Shown piece after piece: positions 7,701 through 14,900 of a DNA stretch of 38,718 nucleotides. The stretch spans positions 1 to 38,718 of the IMG/VR virus record IMGVR_UViG_3300037258_001202; one strand, given 5' to 3'. The notes beneath the pieces are model-generated. The model had not been told where the DNA came from, ran no database searches, and saw only the letters and a program-made list of their open reading frames with translations. Made by a program: the position numbers and the translations under genes. Positions within the stretch are counted from its first letter, which is position 1. The number at the start of each line of letters is the position of its first letter. Source of the stretch: a virus.

Positions 7701-7807
7701 CCCTGGTAGTTCATGGCGGCGCGCTGCGCTCGCAGAGGCATCAGCATGAACGCGAGCAGGAACGGGACGGCGCGGAAAACCCTGATTGTGACGGTGCGGA
7801 TACGCAT
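4745..7807 (-). CDS. Tail spike / receptor-binding protein with signal-like N-terminus
   Basis: 1020 residues. Residues 1-30 resemble a signal peptide (basic start, VPFLLAFMLMPL core, AQ end), which is odd for a virion protein. Residues 32-80 form a chitin-binding-like carbohydrate module (YQGAYAGGTTYQKGDSVASA... NTGNTPATSPSDWATLGG). The centre (about 340-570) is rich in Gly, Asn, Val and Ser with repeating short strands, as in parallel beta-helix spikes. Around 630-700 lies a beta module (GILEQGSYNVLSA, ADFIEASPSGSKG). The C-terminal 130 residues are Thr/Ser/Cys-rich beta structure, probably for trimerisation or host binding. An internal ATG (Met32, at 7714) could be the functional start but lacks a ribosome-binding site. 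Two segments are shared with small genes elsewhere (7768-7798 and 5902-5962). It follows the tail adaptor gene in the late operon. Confidence 0.8.
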   Translation of the reverse strand: MRIRTVTIRVFRAVPFLLAFMLMPLRAQRAAMNYQGAYAGGTTYQKGDSVASAGVAYVSLIANNTGNTPATSPSDWATLGGLPTSGGTATGALRGAGLQDTNYPTVNAWEEFGPTPQHAGITATNDHCQAMTNALNWAIYTMHMGSALIYDSGAVGPTNCIVNPAAANLESTVGGYGAQAIPVMNGCPYPLAYPAVGCTGVASVTILAGGANYSGTVTPITPTGTTMPWCSVAPTYNPATIVNGVITAITVATAGTCTSPPPIWIPGGEVSELGSYIEMFSPGATYIAQLPWATGYGLTFDGLTPWNNPSISCGLGTCVVPSTGFPPAWPLVSTGCQEGTLNGCNTQGSVIENFGISGAALAPLAPDTNPGPTVTVANNPVDHLTGIKNDSGQNGSRFTSVGVSTSAYRAYDLEGAFSGGGGGAQQSGPYRGLYAAQSGLNDAAAQIFNYGTDVSLVGAVEVSDLTGQCGGNATETNAAVQVDAPNFHIQGITLESCYQTVVVNASHGSPLYGISIRNVNSNNAKYAGLSAVTIGGGATGVATTNAELFSITATPATYNVYVPSTVQGLFSVKHTNGEPVLGYYLAAGGQVATTSIQGCNSLFGECSNYPNSTHTATAAFVPADLNATDGNVEAMAVGATTVPVGILEQGSYNVLSASHESAVQTTGQGPCYFTNSTVTQADFIEASPSGSKGCFDTSSQTPPTSGFTLGRVVIPSGANTETTPSTPTTPSGITSSPSQSGSYAYSVYLLSLTDQTISAATANVTTSTGPTTLGGSSCNTVTGIPTPAAGYQTVVRRETGGASQGALGTTVGTTFGDCGLPGDGSTKPAAALLGPLVNIAVLGWYGGTLTNPMTGVGDMIQGGASGAPARLAAGSQGQALVMGATQPAWQNQTIASTLRAQCTGTATASSTISLSGLGTPTTTCTATSSTSTSEFLANRTGVFKNLAVQAVTGGVNSSSGDCTLYDNGVAKAVTCTLGTSTQCTDTTHTFTAVVGDLYSLRCTTQGSETLANLVATIDFQ
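5902..5962 (-). repeat. 61-bp segment shared with the 35834-36166 gene
   Basis: This segment matches 36098-36158 (opposite strand) at about 54 of 61 positions. It encodes ATAAFVPADLNATDGNVEAM in the spike and ATAAFVPADIDATDGSVEAM in the small secreted protein. Most differences are at third codon positions, so the peptide has been kept under selection or exchanged long ago. Confidence 0.85.
7768..7798 (-). repeat. 31-bp imperfect repeat, tail-spike copy
   Basis: These bases match 32201-32231 at 29 of 31 positions, in the same orientation. Both copies encode the residues IRTVTI(R/K)VFRA near the N-terminus of their proteins: the tail spike here and the 71-residue protein beside the small terminase there. 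Confidence 0.85.
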
Positions 7808-7832
7808 GTGTTTAGTTCTTCCCGCGGCTCCG

Positions 7833-8447
7833 CTAGTAAACGAGGGCGCCGTTCTGGATGGAAACCACCACCGGCAGGCCGGTGACGGTGTCTATGAAAG
7901 TGATCGAGGACGCGGCCGAGATCGTTCCGGGCGGCCCGGGAACCCCCGCGGAGACGACCGGCGCTCCGTTTTCATCGAACGACAGCACCAGCCCGGCGCG
8001 CTCTTCGGCCGCGGGCAGCACGTTGTTCGTGGGCGGATCGGTGATCGGAAATTGCAGCGCGAGATCGAGGTACGCCTGCAGCTGCTGGACCAGGATCGTG
8101 GCGCGGTCGAGCGACGCGGTCAGAACTTCCGGATAGAAGCCGCCCTGGTTGAGATATTCGGTCGGCTGCAGATTCCCAATGTCGGAGCTGAGAACGAGGC
8201 GATAGCCGGCGGCCAGCGGTCCCGCGGTGAGCACCACCGAGCCGCCCGGATTCGAGTCCTGGCTCGCGTTCAGCGCAACCGTGTAATCGGCTCCCAGCGC
8301 CAGAACGCTCTCGGCTCCCGTCGCGATCAGCACGGTCGCGGCGTAGAGGTCGGCGACCTGGAACACCTTGAACGCGAACGGGAAAATGTAAGCCACCCCG
8401 TTCCCGGTGAACGGCCCCGCGGTCCGGGTCGTCGAGCTGATCGTCAT
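7833..8447 (-). CDS. Tail fibre adaptor, T7 gp17 N-terminal-like
   Basis: 204 residues. The first 150 match the pattern of the T7-type tail fibre N-terminal domain that docks fibres to the tail: an opening beta strand region (GPFTGNGVAYIFPFAFKVFQVADLYAATVL), ADYTVALNASQDSNPGGSVVLTAG, then the helix ASLDRATILVQQLQAYLDLAL, which trimerises. A short collagen-like bend (GVPGPPGTISAASS) links to a C-terminal beta stretch. The protein ends where a fibre shaft would begin, so it probably acts as an adaptor carrying the separate spike encoded next (4745-7807). The ATG at 8447 has no strong Shine-Dalgarno site. Upstream lies a tandem repeat block and the phage dyad. Confidence 0.78.
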   Translation of the reverse strand: MTISSTTRTAGPFTGNGVAYIFPFAFKVFQVADLYAATVLIATGAESVLALGADYTVALNASQDSNPGGSVVLTAGPLAAGYRLVLSSDIGNLQPTEYLNQGGFYPEVLTASLDRATILVQQLQAYLDLALQFPITDPPTNNVLPAAEERAGLVLSFDENGAPVVSAGVPGPPGTISAASSITFIDTVTGLPVVVSIQNGALVY

Positions 8448-8466
8448 GCTGCGGCCCCCCCCGGAT

Positions 8467-8525
8467 CGAGTGCTGAACGAGTGCTGACACGAGTCTTGAA
8501 ACGAGTCTTGGAACGAGTGTTGATT
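8467..8525. repeat. Five tandem 11-12-bp repeats
   Basis: Units begin at 8467, 8478, 8490, 8502 and 8514 and follow the pattern CGAGTSYTGAMA (for example CGAGTCTTGAAA, CGAGTCTTGGAA, CGAGTGTTGATT). They lie in the non-coding gap just upstream of the tail adaptor start at 8447. With a period near one helical turn, they could be a protein-binding array. Confidence 0.8.
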
Positions 8526-8548
8526 TGAGGCTAGAGCCGGATCAGCCT

Positions 8549-8560
8549 GTTACGGGTATC
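8549..8560 (+). promoter_or_regulatory. Dyad GTTACGGGTATC, copy 1
   Basis: One of four exact copies of this 12-mer in the window. It is an imperfect palindrome, GTTAC-GG-GTATC, with four of five half-site positions matching. It lies in the gap between the divergent adaptor gene (-) and the membrane-protein gene (+). It is probably an operator; the binding protein is unknown. Confidence 0.7.
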
Positions 8561-8585
8561 CTTGCGCGGTAACCCTTTCGTGCGG

Positions 8586-8614
8586 TTGCCTTGTGTAGCG
8601 CAGTGAGCTACATT
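8586..8614 (+). promoter_or_regulatory. Sigma70-type promoter with overlapping 19-bp operator
   Basis: -35 TTGCCT (8586-8591), 17-bp spacer, -10 TACATT (8609-8614). The palindrome TGTAGCGCAGTGAGCTACA (8594-8612) covers spacer and -10; its arms match at 8 of 9 positions. The predicted transcript start is about 8621, which is the ATG itself, so the mRNA would be leaderless. The promoter at 33879-33907 has the same geometry and the same operator. Confidence 0.7.
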
Positions 8615-8620
8615 GGGGGC

Positions 8621-8956
8621 ATGCAAATCATCAGGCGGTACCCGTTCGTCGGAATTTCGCTCGCGGTCGCCTGCGGGCTGGTGCTGGCGCACGTCGTCAA
8701 CGAAGCGCTGGATTACCTCTGGCTCAACTTCCTTTGGGATTTCCTAGCTCAGAATGGCTGGATGCTGGGCGACCTGGCCGCCGCGGCAGGCGTGCTTTAT
8801 CTCGTCCTCCGGCGCCGGCGCGGCATCCTGGCGTGGGCCCGCGGTCACATGAGATGGATCGCGGTCGGCGTCTTTTCTTTTTGGGCGATTTGTTCCCTGC
8901 TGATTCTTCTCAACGCCCATCGCTTCGTCGCCATGACGCCGCTACCTGCGCGCTGA
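8621..8956 (+). CDS. Three-TM membrane protein, moron-like
   Basis: 111 residues. Three hydrophobic segments are visible: VGISLAVACGLVLAHVVNEA (about 10-30), WMLGDLAAAAGVLYLVL (47-63) and WIAVGVFSFWAICSLLILL (79-97), the last two separated by the basic loop RRRRGILAWARGHMR. No family is recognised. It is a single plus-strand gene inserted between two leftward late genes, with its own promoter and operator, the pattern of a lysogenic-conversion (moron) gene such as a superinfection-exclusion protein; that role is inference. Its last 15 bases overlap the end of the convergent giant gene. ATG 8621 is chosen because earlier in-frame codons lie inside the promoter. Confidence 0.72.
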   Translation: MQIIRRYPFVGISLAVACGLVLAHVVNEALDYLWLNFLWDFLAQNGWMLGDLAAAAGVLYLVLRRRRGILAWARGHMRWIAVGVFSFWAICSLLILLNAHRFVAMTPLPAR

Positions 8957-11900
8957 CCCCGCCACCGCATCCCACACGTTCGGGCTCTCGACGTTGCCTC
9001 TCTGCACCTGGTTCATGTAGCGCAGCGGCTTCATCGCCTGCGTCGTTCCCGGCAGGCCGGCCAGGTCGCCGCCTACTTCGAGATAGTTCAGGCCGATCCC
9101 CTTCCAGTCCTTGTCGTCGCTCCCGCTCATCATTTCCTGCGTCGCCTTGGTCCCTTTGCTGAGCACGTTCATCAGCGGGTTCTTCACCTCGCCGTCGCTC
9201 TCGAGGGCCGATGCCGCGTCCCGCAGCCCGGGCACGGTGTCCGCGGCGAACAAGAGCGCGCGCTTCGCTGCCCACAGCCCCTTGTTCTCGCCATCCTTCG
9301 GGCCGTTCCCGCTGACGATGCCGCCCAGCAGCGCCGGCGCAAGCACGGAGAGCGCGAGCCCGTAGCTGAGCTTGCCGACCGCGCTCGGGCTGCCGGCGCC
9401 GCCGTTCTGCCTGAACTGGTGGCCGATGTCGCGCACCTGGCCGTAGATCCCGTTGTGAAACGAATAGAACATCGTCATCAGCTTGGTCAGATCGTTGTTG
9501 CGCATGATCGGCGGCAGGTCTTTCGGCGCGGCCGAGCCCAGGCCCAGGCGCACCGCGCTGTCGGCCGCGTGCATCGCCAGGTTCTGCGCCTGGTCCTCGG
9601 TCAGGCCTGCGTGCTCCTTGAGCCCGTCGCGGTAGACGGAAAGCCACAAAGGGAAACTCAGAACGTGATCGGTGTACTTGATCGACACATTGCCGAGCCG
9701 CGCCACGCTGCGCTTGATGCCGGGGTCGCCCCGGAGCACCGCGCGAATGTCGCGATCGAGGTTGTCGCCGCGCGCCGCCATCTCGTTCGGGGACAGGTCT
9801 TTGATCTGCTGCGTCATCTCGGAAGGGTGCGCCATGAAGTCCACCAGCGCCTGCGCGTACGATCCCGGGTTCGTGCTCAGCAGCATGCGCGGCGCGTGGG
9901 TCCACTGCAGCAGCGAAGTCGATATCTTGTACGAGAGCGTGGCCAGCGTCAGGTTGGTGCGCAGCGACCGCATCATCCGCGAGAAGTCGCCGAGCCCCTG
10001 CACCGCGCTGCCGTTGCGGTCGTTGACAATCGTGCGCAGCCATGGCATCATCTTCTCCTCGTAGCCCTCCCCCAAACTCTGGCGCATGGTCGAGCGAATC
10101 TGCGGATCGAGCAGCAGCTTGTTGGCCGCCAGCATGAACTCGCGGTGCGTGATGTCCTTGATCACCTTCGCCGTGTGCTGGGTCAAAACTTGTTCATAAT
10201 CGAGCTGCAGCGGTCCGCCGAATCCGGTGCGGGCCTGCATGTTGCCCCGCGAGGTGGCGGCGCGGCCGTAGCCGGCTTCCATCAGGTTTTGCGCGGTCGT
10301 GCCGGCGTCCTGCTGCGCGCCGCGGCTCCCGTAGCGCGGGTCCATCACGATCGGGTAGTAGCCGCCGTCCAGGTGCATCTTGGTCCCGTCCTGGAGCACC
10401 AGGTCGAGCGGGGTCGGCTTGACCATCACCGGCGGCAGCCCGGTGAGCCGCCGTTCGAGATCGGATTGCGCCTGGCCCAGCGGCTTCAGCGCGTTCCATC
10501 CGTCCTGCACAAACTGCCACTCTTCGCGCGTCAGCATCCCCGCGATCCGGTGGATTGCGTCCGGGTCCCAGCCATGCGCGGCGAACGTCTTCTGAAGTCG
10601 ATCGAGGTTGCCGTCGTTGCCCATGTTGAAGGCCATCGACACCAGGTCGTGCCGCGTGACCGTCTCGGGGATTCCGTCCACCGTGGTCTTCTCGAACATC
10701 TTCGCGCGCTGCTCTTTGGGCAGGTTCTCGATCGCGTCGCCGAGCTGCTCGGTGACCTGCTCCTGCAGCTTGTACTCGTTGCCCTGGGAATCGGCGGCGA
10801 GGTTCCACAAGTTGTCATGCCACGGACCCGTCTTGCCGCCATCCAGCCACTCGATCAGGCGTTCGGTGCGCATCAGCAGCGCATCGCCGCGCTGCGCGTA
10901 GTCCGCGATCTTCTCGCCCAGCGTCGCATTGCCTTTCAGCACCCGCGTCGGCTTGGCCGGCAGCGACTCGTGGGCCTGCGCCTCCATGTTCGCGATCGCG
11001 GCCGAGAACTCGACCCGCTTGCCGTTCACTTCCATGCCCAGCTCGAGCGACGCCAGCTTTCGGATGTTGATCAGCGCGTCATGCACCGCGCGGATCTCCG
11101 CGACCGGCGCGTTGCGGTAGTTGACCGTGCGCGCTTCGTTCAAAATGCCCGCATCGATCGCCGGCTCTTTGCCCTGCTCGTACTCGCTCGCCGCCCATTC
11201 GCCGAGCGATCTTTCGCCGGGCGCAACCTGGGGCCCCAGCCCGTACCGGCCCAGGATGCGGTTGAACTGGTCGCGGTAGTCTCCGCCGGCCAGGCCCAGC
11301 TTCTGCTGCGCGGCCGTTTTCTGCATCCGCTTCGCATAGGCCTCGAATTTGCCGATGTACTGCCTGGCCTCGGTCGCCTCGCGAAACAGGAAGTGATTCA
11401 TCAGCTCTTTGTGCTTCGCGTTCGCCGCGGCCTGCGCATCTCCCTTTTGGAGCGCCTCGAAGGCCTCGCGCGAGTACTTGCGGCTGGCGTCGAGATAGCG
11501 CGTCGGCTGCAGGTCGGCCACGGATTTCTTTTCAACCATCTGCTGCGCGGCTTCCCGGTAGCTCGCGATCGGCGCCACTTCAATCGCGCGCAGCGCTTCC
11601 CGCTCGCCGGTCATGCCGGAGACCTTCTGCTTCAGTGCCATCAGCTCCGCGTGCAGCCCTTTGGCCCGGTTGTCGTTTTCGAGGGCGATCCGCGCCTGGT
11701 CGTCGAGCGTGCCGTCGTAGCGGATGTCGCCATGCTTGGCCGTCATGTAGCCGCGGGTCGCCGTTTCAATGGCTGCGCTCCGCCGCGGCGCCACTTCGAG
11801 CGCCCGCATCATCTCTTCGGCCGAGTGGAAGCCGAACACCTCGGCCACGATCTCCGGGTCTTCGCCGCCCTCGTTGCGGTAGAGCCCGGGATGCAGTCTC

Positions 11901-14900
11901 TGCAGCTCCTTCACGCGCTCTTCGCCAAACTGCTTGGCCAGGTCCTCGCGGCTCAGGGTCAGCTCCGTGCCGTCGTCGAGCGCGCCCCTGCGCAGCGCGC
12001 GGATCGCCGAGTACTCCGGCCGCTGGTCCACGTCGGCCGTCACCGCCTCGCGCACGTTTTGTTCTTCGTTGCGCCAGGATTCCGATCGCGCGCGCACCGC
12101 GGCCTCGTTGAGCCGGCCCAGGATGTCGCTCTTGGCCTGCTCCACGGACATGTTGTTGTCGCTGGCGTATTTTTGGAACTGCTCGTCCGTCCAGCCGGCG
12201 TCTTCCGCGCTCGTGAACAGCTTCGGCCCGGCTTCCGTCTCCGCCCGGTTGACGCCGTCCTCGGCCGCATACAGCCGGTCGAAAACCCCGCGTATCTCGT
12301 CGGAGAGATTGACGCCCAGGTCGGAGGCCTTTTTGTAGACGCTGCCCAGCCAGATGGCGAAGCGCTGGAACGCGCCCTTGAGCCCGGCCGAGGGAGCTTT
12401 GCCCTCGCGCAGGTATTGCTCGTTGGCGCGCGCCCAGGTCTCCTGCTGCTCGCGCGTCAGCGGCTCCCCATCCTTCGCGCCGAGGAAGTCGAGCACTTTT
12501 TGGTAATCGCTTTTGAGGGTGTCGCTGGCGCCGTCGCGCTTGCTCAGGTCGCCGAGGATCTTCAAGTAAGCGTGAGCCGGCTCATGGACGAACGTGCTCA
12601 GGTCGCCAATCTTGGTCTTGCCAATTTCGTAGGTGCCGTCAGGAAGAACGCGGAACCAGCCGCGCGGGCCGTCTTCGGAGGACTGGTTTAGACTCGCGCC
12701 TGCTTGGCCGCCGTGTGCCGCGTTTTGATCGGAGCTTCGAGGTACGCCTTCATTACCTTGCGCGTCTGCTCCTGCCGAGGTGTCGGGGGCTTTGGCTGCT
12801 GCTTCTTCGAGGCCATCGTGATACTCCTGTTCTGACAGCTTACTCCCAAAAGCGTGGTTGAACGCATCGAAAGCGTTCGCCTCGCCAAACATTCTTCCTT
12901 GCCCGGGCAGGTTTGCATCCGAGTCGCGGGCGAACTCGTCGAATGACTTCCGCACGTCGTTCGGTTTGGCGTCCAGGGCGCGGATCATCGCGTCGACGAG
13001 CGGGTTGCGTTCGCCGTCGAACATCGAAGTTTGGCCCAGGCGCAAATCGACGGTGCTGCCGCTGCGCTGGATCGCTCCCAGCTCTCCAACCGCATCGCGG
13101 ATAGCCGGGAGCAGGTTCCACTCGTCAGGCCGCGATGCGAAGGACGCGATCGAACCAAGCGACCGCTCCAGCTTATTGATAACGGATTTCGGCGCGGAGT
13201 CCATCAGCCGCGGGTCGTCGATCACGCTTCCCATCAGAGCCCGTTCGACGAATGTCTTGCCTTCCTCGCTCAGGCCTCCGGAGGCCGCGTCGACGAACTG
13301 AGGCCGCTCGCGATCGGTGATCACACCGTCAGAGGTAAGCATTTTCACGATGCCGGCGCCGTGCTTGGCCATCGCCTCGCGCAGCGTGGAGTCGTCGGCC
13401 TGCATCATGCCGGCTATATTGCGGAGCGTGTCCTGCTTGAGGTTTTTCCCTGCGCTGACCGCGCGCTCGGAGACTCCCATCGCGCCGGTCATCGACTTAT
13501 TGAGTTCCGATCCAAGCCGCCGCGCGTCGTCCGGGGTCGCCGGCGTCTCTACCTGCCGGACCAGGACGGGCTTTTTCATGGCCTCGACCTGTTCCGGCGT
13601 GAATCCGTAAGTGGCAGCTTGCTCCTTCAGCGCCGCTTTGTAGGCCGATCCATCCTTCTCGTACAGCCGCTGCGTGCTCATGGCGCGGGAATTGCCGCCG
13701 AGCACAGTTCCATCGGGGGTCACGACCGGGGGGCCGTTCACCGCGTCGGGGTTGGTGTTCACCGTGTAGCGCGGATCGTAATTCTGCGCCTGCTGAATCA
13801 CGCGCGCCTGGGCTTCCTTCGACGTGTCGTAGGCGCGCTCCTGCAATCCTTCCGGGTAGGCCGGGTTTTTGGCGAAGGTGTGCGCATCGTGCGACGGCAC
13901 CAGGGAATCGGCCTCGACCAGCCGGTACTTTGCCGGAAGCTCGCGCGCCGAGGTCAGCAGCGTCGTCGCCTTTCCGTCGTGCCCGGTGAGGGCGCCGCTC
14001 ACCTCGGTGATCTCATTGCCAAAATGGACTTTCTTACCGCCCTCCCATAGCTCGACGGGGACGAGGCCCAAAGATGGCGAGGATTGGACGCCGACCACAG
14101 TCCTTTTTTCGAACTTGCCCGCATCCTTTCCTTCCTCGTATCTGACGCCCACCCTGCCGGCGTCCACGGCGGAGATGCTTTTGCTGCCGGCGCCGCGCGT
14201 CTGAAACTCGCCCAGCTTGTTTGCGTCCTCAGGGGTGACGTAGAAGGTTCGTTCCGAGGTTGGCTGAGGGCCTTGCTCCGCGCCTCCATGCTCCGGCCGG
14301 AACGCCTTATCCCTGGTCGTGGTTCCGTCTTCGTTTACTTTGTAAACGCTGCCTTTCGCCGTCGTGAACTCCGGAGCCTTGAACTCGATTGGGTTGGCCG
14401 CTGTATTGACATGTGCAGACATGTCATTACCGCCGGTCTCCGGCGCCTCCCCCACCGTCACCTTCGGGTTGTAGAGGTTCAGCAGCTCGCTCGGCTTCAT
14501 GCCGGCGTTGCGCGCCAGGTTCGAGTAGGCGTTCGCGTCCTTGGTGGCCAGCGTCTCGGCTACCTCGGGTGTCTCGCCGGCGTCGGTGTACCGCTGCCGG
14601 ATCTGCTCCTTCACTTCCTGGTATTCGGGCGTTGCCGCCGTCTCCGCGTCCGCCGCGGCCGTATCGGCCGCCAGCTTCGCCGCGCCGCCGCCTGTAGCCC
14701 ATTGCTCCAGCTCCTGGAGGCCTTCCTGGTGCTGCCGTGCCGTCAGCCCGGTGGATGGATCCACAATGTCGCCGAGCAGCGCCTTCTGGTGCTCAGGGTC
14801 GAGCTTCGACAGGAAGTCGGCCGGCGGGATCTCCACGTCGCCGCCCGACAGGTGCGCTTCGGCATAGTTGGCCGCGCCGAGGCCGGCAGCGACGGCGCCC

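Noticed and set aside
9419-12691. A plus-strand open frame of about 1090 codons opposite the giant ejection gene
   Set aside because: It is rich in Arg, His, Val and Leu without recognisable motifs, as expected for the antisense of a GC-rich gene. The minus frame carries clear domains. Similar antisense frames at 5105-6442, 6470-7885 and 14084-15910 were rejected for the same reason.
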